In this document: positions 35,811 to 44,928 of the stretch, piece by piece
Layout of the letters: the number at the start of each line of letters is the position of its first letter
Numbering within the stretch: position 1 is the first letter of the stretch
Origin: Cerrena zonata
Taxonomy: Eukaryota; Basidiomycota; Agaricomycetes; Polyporales; Cerrenaceae
Direction of reading: 5' to 3'
DNA length: 64,000 nt
Assembly (NCBI GenBank): GCA_038087015.1
Contig: JASBNA010000010.1
Coordinates: 1-64,000, forward strand
Notes under the pieces: model-generated
Told to the model about the DNA's origin: nothing
Seen by the model: the letters and a program-made list of their open reading frames with translations, nothing else
The model's database searches: none
Program-made: the position numbers and the translations under genes

Positions 35811-37482
35811 GCCCAAAGTAAGTGAAAGATAAGTAGTAGCCACAGTCATCCACCCCAGGGTCACCTACCCAATTTAGAAAGTATATATGTGGCTGTGGAA
35901 CTAGATTTATAAGTAGAAAAAGGTGGGCCTATCAATTTACAAAAAAAGTGCCCAAATATAGCCTATATACCCTATTAGGCTATATACTGGGCCCTATATA
36001 GATGACTAAGCATATAGGCAGTCTGCCCTACTTGATACAAATTGAAAAAACAAGGCAGAATGCCTAAAAGTTTGTAAAACACTTTAGGGCATTCTGCCTT
36101 ATAGTTTATAAATACTTAACTGCCAAAGGTGACTGTGTGGATATAAAGGAAGGTCTTCAGTACACATCTATAAATAGATCAAGAGGTGCTCCCCTCCTTC
36201 TACAGCCAGTTAGATCTGTATGGAGCATGCCATATTACCATTCATTCAATCTCTTTAGAAATCACTGCGACCATTATGGAAGGGAGTCTATTTGATATAG
36301 ACCTTCTTCTCCTTTGACATCCTCCTTTGATAACTGAGGATGACAACTATTTGGAAGAATAGAGGTCACCTAATAGCACCTCTCTTGTCTGAGATTGCTG
36401 ACCTGAGCAAGAACATCATCAAGTCATGTTCTCAGACAGACGATCTCTAGCAACTTTCCTAAAAATGTACTCCCAAAAAGATGCTCTCATCTATGTAGGC
36501 TACCGCATCAAAGATGACAGAGGCTCAGTAATCCTCACATCTGATATGCAATTGTATCCTCTCCCTCACCTCAGCCTTTTCAATAACCTCATCATTCTCC
36601 AATACCAATGTTGACTATGCTAAGTATCCAGCAAAGCATACTACTTATCCAAACTCCAAACTATTTTAAGACTACAGAGCCAGGCAGCCTCAGCAATACA
36701 GTGGAAATCATGCCTATACCCTTCTAAAATGTTACATAAAGCCACAGATACCTACAGAGTTCCTATTCCCAACACTACTACAATTGAGCTCATCCTTACT
36801 CTCATGATCTCACACAGTTGAGCATAGAAGGCTTGGTGCCTAGCTATCTATCGCTTTAGATGAGACCTTGAACTTCTTTTTTACCACTGTCATTCTCAAG
36901 TGCTGGAGGCTCAGACAGACCAGTTGAAAAGGACCTGGGCATATCTCAGGGACCAATTGCATTGTATCTGGAGTCCAGGCATTGGAGAGTACCCAATGTA
37001 TAAGAAACCCCATTTATTAGACAGTTTAGATGACTATAGTCTGTGAATGCCACTGGATTGCACTCACTTGGCTGATGCTGGAACTTTGTGCACCAAGCAA
37101 CATAACTGTGCAGATTAATGCTACGCTGAAGGGCTCTGTTAAGAGTGCTTCCCTAGATATCAGTTACCTAGTGCAAGGGATACTGGATGATCTATGGAAT
37201 ATTAGCTTTGATATAAAGTGTAGCATCACTCCTTTCTCACACTGTTCTAAGTTAAACATTACATCTCAGATATTACTTCTATTTTGGGAGATGGTCAATT
37301 TATCATTGTACTTAATCTCTAAACATCTTCTATATAGAAGTTGAGATATTCTAATATACTTCTCGACCTTCAATTATGCCTTTTTAAGAGTGTCCTCTGA
37401 TAGTGAGCCTATGTCAGCTTGACTTATTGTTGCCTGTCAACTATCTTTGACTTGACTGAGTCATGGTGTCACTACTACTAGA
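35811..37482. other. Unassigned stretch left of the retrotransposon
   Basis: Contains a strong hairpin (36052-36100) and, on the plus strand, broken frames at 36426-36614 and 37030-37344 that look like remnants of coding sequence (FLKMYSQKDALIYVGYRIKD) but match nothing I know. Confidence 0.45.
36052..36100. repeat. 20-bp hairpin with 9-nt loop
   Basis: AAGGCAGAATGCCTAAAAGT (36052-36071) pairs with ACTTTAGGGCATTCTGCCTT (36081-36100), 18 of 20 positions. Confidence 0.7.
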
Positions 37483-38084
37483 TGTCAGCGACTAACTAAA
37501 CTTACCTGCCTAGGTTGCCACAAGAACTCTGTCTTAATACTTAAGTAACAATGTTAAGAGGTTAAAACCCAGATAAGTCTCAGTTAGGAGATTCAGGCAA
37601 CCACCTTGAATCAGGTGACTAAGAGTAGGAACTGTCTTAGTTGAATACTCCTATTGAGTAGTATCTCAAGTCTGGGGGATGTATTGCTGAAAACAAGGTC
37701 TATATATACTAATCAGCCTGTGGCTGTGCACATGTCCTTCTAACCAATCAGATCACTCCTTCCCATGCCCTATACTAGATTACCAATCCAATATCTGCAA
37801 CCAACCAATAGCATTAAAGCCTCACTAGTCACGAGTCAGCCGACTTGATGATGAGTAAGCTAAACCGCCAAACTAACCAATAGCATAAAAGCCTCAAAGG
37901 CTGCTTGGTAATACACTATTGCACAAGCCAATAGCATAAAGAGCTCAGAGAATGCTGAGTAAGCTATGTACATTGGTAAGCATGTGATTATCGAGAGCTT
38001 AGTCATTCCACTTATATCGTGAGAACCTTAGACATGCTTAGTTATGAAAGTAGAAGTATTGCCAAAAACAGTAAGTTCATGACA
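37483..38084 (-). repeat. 3' LTR of the retrotransposon
   Basis: 602 bp; in element orientation it starts TGTCATGAACTTAC and ends GTTAGTCGCTGACA, so the termini are TGTCA/TGACA. Same sequence as 43732-44333. Confidence 0.95.
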
Positions 38085-38097
38085 TTACCCCCTCCTT
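38085..38097 (-). promoter_or_regulatory. Polypurine tract
   Basis: In element orientation AAGGAGGGGGTAA lies directly before the 3' LTR; it primes plus-strand DNA synthesis in LTR elements. The pol stop codon overlaps its start. Confidence 0.8.
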
Positions 38098-41000
38098 AAG
38101 GATCACGTCCTCGTGATCTTGCAAGAGTTCTTTCATATACACCATCTTCCCAGTTAAAAAGCCATGATGGGTACATTCTAGATGGTTTAGTTGGCCGAGT
38201 TAAATGGTCCAGTTCTACAAATCTCAGCTGTTTAGGCTTAGGCCTGGGTGCATTTGGATGACGCTTATGAAAGTCCTTGACAGCTTTCTGAGCATTTGTC
38301 AACTGTGATGCAGGTTCCCAAGTTTCCTCTGATCTAGGATAGCCTTCCCAGTGGATAAGATACTTTAATATTCCTCGTTCAACCTTTGAATCTAAAATAC
38401 TTTCAACATTGTACTCCTCTTTACCTTCAACGATCTCAGGTAGGGGAGGGAGTGGCTTCTGTTGTGAGGAATAAATAGGTGCAACATATGGAGTTAGAAC
38501 TACTTCATTGAAAACAGGATGTATTGACCTCCAAGTACTTGGTAATTGAAGTCGATATGCAGACTTTCCTATTTTCTCTGTAATCTTAAATGGTCCATAC
38601 CGCTTGTCTTCCAGTTTCTTCATTGGTCTGTTGGTCTTGATATTGTATCCTTCTAACCATACTCTATCTCCAACATCATATTTCCTAGATTCCTTCTTTG
38701 TACGATCATAGTATCGTTTCATCATTTCTTGTGACGCTTTCATTGCAGATGCAGCCTCAGATTGAATTTCCTTGATACGATCTGCAAATTGCTCAGCTGT
38801 CACATTCTTGACTTCACGTCTTGCCTCATGACCTTTCCAAGGGTGAAAACCTTTGTTAACATAGAATGGAGAAAATCCTGTGGAAGACTGAGTTTTGTCA
38901 TTATAAGCAAAACCAGCCATCGGTAACCACTCAGCCCAATCATCTTGTCTGTGATTTACAAACACACGAAGATATTGCTCAATTTCTTGATTAACACGTT
39001 CAGTCTGTCCATCAGTTTGAGGATGATATGCTGTGGATGGATTTCCTTTAATACCTAGTAGTTCATAAAGAGCCTTAATGAACTTAGATACAAACTGAGG
39101 TCCTCTGTCACTGATAATCTTGCGTGGAAGGCCATGATATACAAATACATGATCACGTAGTATTTTAGCCCAACCTTCTGATGTAAGTTCAATATTAGTT
39201 GGAAGAGGTATAATCTGCTTTCCACCAACATCAACTATTACCAGAATTGCATCATATCCTTGTGACTCTGGAAGAGGTCCAATCATATCAACAGAGATAA
39301 TTTCCCAAGGCCGAGATGGAACTTCATTAGGTTGCAAGGGTGCTGCAAGCTTCTCATGATGGGGTTTAGTTCTTTGACAAACCTCACATCCAGTCACATA
39401 AGCTTGAACATCTGCACGGATCCTTGGCCACCAGTAATTGCGAGTAATCAGCTCATGAGTTTTATAACGACCAGGATGTCCAGCCATTATAGAATCATGA
39501 TGTATTTGAATGATCTCTTCACGAAGTTGTTTATCTCTTGGTACATAGATACGACCATGCCAGGTGATAATTCCATCAGATTCTTCCCATCCCTTCTCCT
39601 GATTGACCAGTGCTTTCTCCACTGCACTGTCACGATTTCTTCCGAGTTTCTTGATTCGTTCTAGAAGACTATTATCCTGAACAATCTCAAATTCCATAGC
39701 TCTGAACCAGTAAGGTTTTAACAGTACCACATTCTCATTATCATCTTGACCTCGATAATGGTCTACACGCCTTGACAGAAGATCTGGCTTAGTGTGTAAT
39801 CTCCCAGGTTTATGATGTAAACTGAAATGATAGTTTGCTAACTCTGTTACCCATCTAGCTTGCCTGCGATTGAGTTTCTGGGGTTTCCTAAAGTACTCAA
39901 GGTTCTTGTGGTCTGTCCAGATCTCAAACTCATGCTTTGCACCCATCAGATAGTGTCTCCACTCATCTAATGCAGTCATCATAGCTAAAAGTTCCTTGTC
40001 ATAAATCTCATAATTGCGCTCAACAGCAGTCATAGATTTAGACAGAAAGGCAACAGGATGCCACTTTCCATCATGCATTTGAGACAAAACTGCTCCAACT
40101 GCATAATCAGATGCATCACATTCCACCTGATAGGGTTCATCATCTGTAGGGATAACAAGAACAGGTGCTGTGATAATGCTTTCTTTGATCTGCTCAAAAG
40201 CCTTCTGTTGTGAATCTCCCCAAGTCCAATCTGCTTTTCCAGTCAGAGATGTCAATGGTCTTGCAATATCTCCATATCCTAGTATAAAGCGGCGATAGAA
40301 ATTGGTAAATCCTAAAAATGCTTGAACATCTCTCTTGCATTTTGGCACAGGCCATTCAGATACACCACGGACTTTGACAGGGTCCATTCCAACATGTCCT
40401 TCAGAGATGATCATTCCAAGATACTCAACTTGAGTTGCTTCAAACTCACACTTCTCTGCTTTGAGATATAACTTGTGCTCTCTGAGAATCTGTAACACTT
40501 TACGAACAATATGTCTGTGTTCCTCCAGAGTCTTGGTAAAGATCATAATATCATCTAGGTATACAACAACTACACCTTGATTAATCAAATCCTTAAACAA
40601 GTCATTCATCAGAGTTTGGAAAGTAGCAGGTGAGTTTGTCAGTCCAAAGAACATAACAAGAGGTTCAAATAGTCCCCGGTTGGTTCTGAAAGCAGCTTTC
40701 CATTCATCACCTTCCTTGATACGAACATTGTTATATCCCCAACGTACATCAAGCTTTGTAAAATACCTTGCTCCTTTCAACTTGTTCACTAGCTCTGGGA
40801 TGAGAGGTATAGGATACCTATTCTTGATAGTCATCTCATTAAGCTTCCGATAATCCTGAACAGGTCTAAGACTTCCATCTTTCTTCTTGACAAAGAAGAA
40901 TGGTGAAGCCATAGGAGATTTTGAAGGTCTGATACGTCCAGAGCGTAAATTCTCTTCTAAGAATTCATCAAGCATCTTCTGTTCTTCAAGGTTCAAAGGA

Positions 41001-42199
41001 TAGATCTTGCAATCTAGAGGCTTTGCACCTGGAGTCAGCTCAATCACATGATCCCATGGTCTATGTTCAGGCAGAGTATCAAATTCCTGCTTTGCAAATA
41101 CCTCAGCAAAGTCCTGATAGTGCTCTGGTACTATACTCTCAAAGTCCTTCTTAATCTTGTCAGCATTACTTGCTTCTGCTAACTTAGAAGATATAGTTGC
41201 CTTTGCTCGAACATGTAACTTATCTAGACCAAGATAAGATCTGTAATCCATAAGAAAAAGCCTGTCTCCTTCCTCCAAGGGATTTTGACAGTCTTCTTCC
41301 TCATCTTCATCAGGTTCCAAAATACGCATCATATAGCCACACTGAGAGGGACAGCGATCAAACTTGATAGTTCCTTCCTGCCAGTTAACAGAAGGATTAT
41401 GTAACTTCAGCCAGTCATAACCAATAAATAAGTCAGACCTGCCAAGATCAGTCACAGAAAGTTCAATAACTTCTCTATGATCTTGAATCTTCATAACAAG
41501 TTCAACAAATTCAGTGATTGGTCCTGCCTTATTACGACTTCCATCTGCATTATAAACTGGTATAGGTCGAGGTGACTTTCTAGTTGTAAGACCATGTTTC
41601 TTGACAAACTTTGTATCAATAGAAGATCCCATACAACCACTATCAATAAGTGCTTGTACTGTGAAGGTGTTCAAATTGTCTAGTGTCTGAAGTACAGCTG
41701 ACACATCCAATTGATTACCACGGCCTTCTCTGATGATACTTTTAGGTCTTGCATATTCCTCTAGTTCTGCTATTGCTTGCTCATCATTCAAACCAATAAT
41801 CCTATGAAGTTCTTCCCAAGTAGCCTCATGCTGTTTCTTTGGATGTACCCACATTCTGAATATACCAATACTTCTGCAGTTGTTCTCTCGCATACGCCTG
41901 AGAGTCCACACACTACCAAAAGGTTCTGCATATTCTTCCTTAGGTTTATCCTCAGGCTTGTCTAAAATAATCTCCTCATTCTGGGCATTACAGGGAATTA
42001 AGCATGGCTCTGAACCACCACCGCGCTCATTATCTTGAGGAGACGCCCTAGCCTGAATTTTAGATACTATTTCAACAGCATGTTGACTGGTTTGAGTCTG
42101 CAGCTGGGAAGCTACTGAGACTCGTTGCAAAAATCCAAATCCATTTGAGTTGGATTCTCTGGCATCTTGGCATGTACCAGCTTTCTGACCTGATCCCAT
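38096..42199 (-). CDS. pol: Retrotransposon pol polyprotein with chromodomain
   Basis: An uninterrupted 1,367-codon frame. Domains in order: aspartic protease (ALIDSG, about 184-188), reverse transcriptase (VYLDD at 546-550), RNase H (VECDAS, Asp 695), integrase with an HHCC region (GHPG at 907-910, CEVC at 938-941) and DDE residues Asp971, Asp1031 and Glu1067 (35 residues between the last two), and a chromodomain near 1263-1315 (YNVESILDSKVERGILKYLI, HWEGYP, TWEP). All catalytic residues are present. The frame overlaps gag by 88 nt in the -1 frame, so the ATG at 42199 is probably not the true start; synthesis most likely needs a ribosomal frameshift. A chromodomain usually directs integration toward methylated histone H3K9, which fits the site. 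Confidence 0.94.
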   Translation of the reverse strand: MGSGQKAGTCQDARESNSNGFGFLQRVSVASQLQTQTSQHAVEIVSKIQARASPQDNERGGGSEPCLIPCNAQNEEIILDKPEDKPKEEYAEPFGSVWTLRRMRENNCRSIGIFRMWVHPKKQHEATWEELHRIIGLNDEQAIAELEEYARPKSIIREGRGNQLDVSAVLQTLDNLNTFTVQALIDSGCMGSSIDTKFVKKHGLTTRKSPRPIPVYNADGSRNKAGPITEFVELVMKIQDHREVIELSVTDLGRSDLFIGYDWLKLHNPSVNWQEGTIKFDRCPSQCGYMMRILEPDEDEEEDCQNPLEEGDRLFLMDYRSYLGLDKLHVRAKATISSKLAEASNADKIKKDFESIVPEHYQDFAEVFAKQEFDTLPEHRPWDHVIELTPGAKPLDCKIYPLNLEEQKMLDEFLEENLRSGRIRPSKSPMASPFFFVKKKDGSLRPVQDYRKLNEMTIKNRYPIPLIPELVNKLKGARYFTKLDVRWGYNNVRIKEGDEWKAAFRTNRGLFEPLVMFFGLTNSPATFQTLMNDLFKDLINQGVVVVYLDDIMIFTKTLEEHRHIVRKVLQILREHKLYLKAEKCEFEATQVEYLGMIISEGHVGMDPVKVRGVSEWPVPKCKRDVQAFLGFTNFYRRFILGYGDIARPLTSLTGKADWTWGDSQQKAFEQIKESIITAPVLVIPTDDEPYQVECDASDYAVGAVLSQMHDGKWHPVAFLSKSMTAVERNYEIYDKELLAMMTALDEWRHYLMGAKHEFEIWTDHKNLEYFRKPQKLNRRQARWVTELANYHFSLHHKPGRLHTKPDLLSRRVDHYRGQDDNENVVLLKPYWFRAMEFEIVQDNSLLERIKKLGRNRDSAVEKALVNQEKGWEESDGIITWHGRIYVPRDKQLREEIIQIHHDSIMAGHPGRYKTHELITRNYWWPRIRADVQAYVTGCEVCQRTKPHHEKLAAPLQPNEVPSRPWEIISVDMIGPLPESQGYDAILVIVDVGGKQIIPLPTNIELTSEGWAKILRDHVFVYHGLPRKIISDRGPQFVSKFIKALYELLGIKGNPSTAYHPQTDGQTERVNQEIEQYLRVFVNHRQDDWAEWLPMAGFAYNDKTQSSTGFSPFYVNKGFHPWKGHEARREVKNVTAEQFADRIKEIQSEAASAMKASQEMMKRYYDRTKKESRKYDVGDRVWLEGYNIKTNRPMKKLEDKRYGPFKITEKIGKSAYRLQLPSTWRSIHPVFNEVVLTPYVAPIYSSQQKPLPPLPEIVEGKEEYNVESILDSKVERGILKYLIHWEGYPRSEETWEPASQLTNAQKAVKDFHKRHPNAPRPKPKQLRFVELDHLTRPTKPSRMYPSWLFNWEDGVYERTLARSRGRDP

Positions 42200-43224
42200 G
42201 TCAATTCCTTTGCCATATCTGCAACATCCACTTGTGGAATATCTGCTTGTTCAACTTGTCTAACAACCTGTGGTTTTATTGGACAATTACGACTGATATG
42301 TCCTGGCTGACCACATCTGTAGCAGAGTCTTTCCTTTCTCAACCTATCTATGTCCATAGGCTGACCATGACCACCAAAGGTAATACCAGTACCATCTTTA
42401 CGTGCAGGTACAGTTGTGTGATATCCTTCAGATCTTGTAAACCGCCCCATGTTAGTTGTGACTGTGGTGTTGGGTTTCACCACTAATGGTCCTGACTTCA
42501 TACGACCTTGAAGTCTACGCTGCATGTTATCAATCCTGATAACCTTCTCTTTGTAGCTCTCATAACTTGTAGGTAAAGAATCACTATCATAGACTCTTTC
42601 TATTAGGCGGTAACTGAGCCCTTGCTCAATCCTAGAGATCAAATACTGCTCATGATCTCCTCCAGTCCTGAATCCTGCTTGAACCATAAGTTGTTCAAAC
42701 TCTACAAAGTATTCATCTGCAGTGCGAGGTCCTTGCCTAAGAGCTTCCAACTTAGCTTGTGCATTCAACCTGAAGTTGGCATCCTTGAAGGACTTGTCCA
42801 ATGCTTCCAAGAACTCCTTCCAGGTATCTGTAACAGTAACATCTCCAACATCATCTATCTTAGCTTCCAAATAGTTCTGAGCCCATTTGTCAGCAAACCC
42901 TTCTTTCATATAAGATAAGGTAAACAGAATCTTAGCTTGGTCTGTTGTAAACCTATCTCTCTTTTCAGCAATAAATAGAATAACTTGTCTTCTCCATGAA
43001 GCATACTTAGCTTTGCTTCCATCAAAGACTGCTGGCTTAGCACCCTGAACTTTGGTATCAGAGTCATTCATCATACTGAGTAACTGTAAAGGTTTGACTA
43101 TTGGTGAGAGAAGTGGGGTAGAGGGATACTGAGGTGATAGATTGACTGAGGGTATAGAGGGTTCTTCTGAATGTGCTTCTGAAGAAGGTGTTGAAGGTCT
43201 TGAGCGATACACAAAGTAATCCAC
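42112..43224 (-). CDS. gag: Retrotransposon gag protein
   Basis: A 370-aa frame. The middle has a capsid-like region (KYASWRRQVILFIAEKRDRF, WKEFLEALDKSFKD, LEALRQGPRTADEYFVEFEQ) as in Ty3-type gag. Residues 301-314 form a CCHC zinc knuckle, CYRCGQPGHISRNC, followed by basic residues. It ends MDLDFCNESQ. A GATTTTTGC run with five T (42129-42133 on the plus strand as A) lies in the overlap with pol and is a candidate slippage site. The leader before the ATG is about 500 nt and contains three tandem hairpins. Confidence 0.9.
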   Translation of the reverse strand: MDYFVYRSRPSTPSSEAHSEEPSIPSVNLSPQYPSTPLLSPIVKPLQLLSMMNDSDTKVQGAKPAVFDGSKAKYASWRRQVILFIAEKRDRFTTDQAKILFTLSYMKEGFADKWAQNYLEAKIDDVGDVTVTDTWKEFLEALDKSFKDANFRLNAQAKLEALRQGPRTADEYFVEFEQLMVQAGFRTGGDHEQYLISRIEQGLSYRLIERVYDSDSLPTSYESYKEKVIRIDNMQRRLQGRMKSGPLVVKPNTTVTTNMGRFTRSEGYHTTVPARKDGTGITFGGHGQPMDIDRLRKERLCYRCGQPGHISRNCPIKPQVVRQVEQADIPQVDVADMAKELTWDQVRKLVHAKMPENPTQMDLDFCNESQ

Positions 43225-43465
43225 GATGACAATAATATAACTAGGAAAAGATGATACACTGGTCCACCAGTACCTTTCTGGTTTCCGCCCACAGTGGGAT
43301 CCTTAATAACTCGGTATCAAAGATCACTGTATCACAAATGAGACTATTTACCAAGGCTTGCTCCTTGATAAACCAAGTCACACAATTCCAAATCCAAGGT
43401 AACAATAACTAGGTAACACTACTTGTTATCTTCTGATGATAACCAAGTAAACAAACAGTTCGACA

Positions 43466-43605
43466 CCACTAGAGGACTCCTGGCTCCGTGCTTTTGTCAA
43501 AACTAAAACAATGATTGAACACCACTAGAGAACCCTTGGCTCCGTGCTATTGTTCTAATCACAAACTTATTGAATACCACTAGAGGACTCTTGGCTCCGT
43601 GCTTT
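43466..43605 (-). other. Three tandem hairpins with a conserved 29-nt loop in the gag leader
   Basis: Loops at 43466-43494, 43522-43550 and 43577-43605 are each 29 nt and share, in element orientation, AGCACGGAGCCA and CTCTAGTGG. Stems (plus-strand coordinates): 43460-43465 with 43495-43500; 43517-43521 with 43551-43555; 43567-43576 with 43606-43615. The stem sequences differ (TTGACA/TGTCGA, GAACA/TGTTC, TTATTGAATA/TATTCAATAA) yet pair each time, the first with one G-U. Units repeat every 55-56 nt. Confidence 0.7.
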
Positions 43606-43718
43606 TATTCAATAAACTCAGACTAATAGAATTCCAACTAATTCTATATCTGACCACAAAGACACTTCCTTTATAACCAAAGGAGTAAAGGTATAAGAGG
43701 GTAAAGTAGGCAGTAGAG

Positions 43719-43730
43719 AGACTTGAGATA
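43719..43730 (-). promoter_or_regulatory. Self-primer binding site
   Basis: In element orientation TATCTCAAGTCT starts one base after the 5' LTR. It is not a tRNA 3' end type site (no TGG). It is the exact reverse complement of AGACTTGAGATA inside the LTR at 43911-43922, which lies at the predicted RNA 5' end. Confidence 0.8.
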
Positions 43731-43910
43731 ATGTCAGCGACTAACTAAACTTACCTGCCTAGGTTGCCACAAGAACTCTGTCTTAATACTTAAGTAACAA
43801 TGTTAAGAGGTTAAAACCCAGATAAGTCTCAGTTAGGAGATTCAGGCAACCACCTTGAATCAGGTGACTAAGAGTAGGAACTGTCTTAGTTGAATACTCC
43901 TATTGAGTAG

Positions 43911-43957
43911 TATCTCAAGTCTGGGGGATGTATTGCTGAAAACAAGGTCTATATATA
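43911..43957 (-). promoter_or_regulatory. Retrotransposon core promoter: TATA box and predicted RNA start
   Basis: TATATATA at 43950-43957 precedes the AGACTTGAGATA (43922-43911) by about 35 nt, the usual TATA-to-start distance, so the RNA is expected to begin at or near 43922. Confidence 0.65.
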
Positions 43958-44053
43958 CTAATCAGCCTGTGGCTGTGCACATGTCCTTCTAACCAATCAG
44001 ATCACTCCTTCCCATGCCCTATACTAGATTACCAATCCAATATCTGCAACCAA

Positions 44054-44190
44054 CCAATAGCATTAAAGCCTCACTAGTCACGAGTCAGCCGACTTGATGA
44101 TGAGTAAGCTAAACCGCCAAACTAACCAATAGCATAAAAGCCTCAAAGGCTGCTTGGTAATACACTATTGCACAAGCCAATAGCATAAAG
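44054..44190 (-). promoter_or_regulatory. Three U3 direct repeats with CCAAT
   Basis: CCAATAGCAT(T/A)AAA occurs at 44054, 44126 and 44177 (spacing 72 and 51 bp) in the U3 part, upstream of the TATA box; the same three are in the other LTR. They look like promoter or enhancer modules, as CCAAT boxes bind the HAP/NF-Y complex. Confidence 0.5.
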
Positions 44191-44484
44191 AGCTCAGAGA
44201 ATGCTGAGTAAGCTATGTACATTGGTAAGCATGTGATTATCGAGAGCTTAGTCATTCCACTTATATCGTGAGAACCTTAGACATGCTTAGTTATGAAAGT
44301 AGAAGTATTGCCAAAAACAGTAAGTTCATGACACTAGACCAAGTCTAACAGTCAGTAGTTGGATAGACATATGATCAGACATTAAGTTCTAGGCCTCAGA
44401 AATATCAAAGATAAAAGAGAAGGCAGTAGTGCCTCAATATGGCCATCAAGTAAGTCTTTCATATATGCAGTTGTAGTCTTACTA

Positions 44485-44928
44485 GGTATAATATAAAATT
44501 TTTAAGCATAAAAGAACAAGAAAAGATTTTTTTAAAAATCCCAGTTTTTTTTACTAGACTTTGCACTCTAAAAAATCAAAAAAGATTCAGAATAGTTGTA
44601 AAATCTTTTGCAGTTCAAAAAGATGGAAGGATTCAGAATCTTTGATCTCATAAAATTCTCTATCACTGAATAAACTAGTTTATCAGGCTATAAATCAACT
44701 TGTTAACTTGTCAACTTATTTATTAACAGTCTAATATGGCTAGAAGTCAACTAGTAAGTAGGTCAATAGGCCTGTAGATTAAGTGATAGAGAACTTTATG
44801 AGATCAAAGATTCTACAACTATTCTGAATCTTTTTTAATTTTTTAGAGTGCAAAATCTAGTAAAAAAGCTGAGATTTTTTCTAAAATATTTTCCTGCTCT
44901 TTTATGCAAAAAAATTCTAGATTATACC
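44485..44928. repeat. Palindromic MITE family 1, copy b
   Basis: 444 bp with tips GGTATAAT and ATTATACC, flanked by CTA/TAG (TA duplication likely). It lies at the protease region of a Ty3 relic, whose frame is cut exactly at its edge. Confidence 0.8.

Larger units (their letters stand above)
37483..44333 (-). mobile_element. Intact Ty3/gypsy chromovirus-type LTR retrotransposon
   Basis: A 6,851-bp element with two 602-bp LTRs that I read as identical, a 5-bp target duplication CTAGA (37478-37482 and 44334-44338), intact gag and pol frames, a primer-binding site and a polypurine tract. It lies on the minus strand, so its 5' LTR is 43732-44333. Unlike the surrounding DNA it keeps its CpGs. 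The chromodomain at the C-terminus of pol and the self-priming layout place it with the Tf1/sushi side of the chromoviruses. Identical LTRs mean a very recent insertion. Confidence 0.93.
43732..44333 (-). repeat. 5' LTR of the retrotransposon
   Basis: 602 bp, same sequence as 37483-38084. U3 is at the high-coordinate end; the predicted R-U5 part is 43732-43922. Confidence 0.95.

Noticed and set aside
41777..41965. Plus-strand frames within the retrotransposon (also at 39332, 42145, 42622)
   Set aside because: Antisense shadows of the pol and gag frames.
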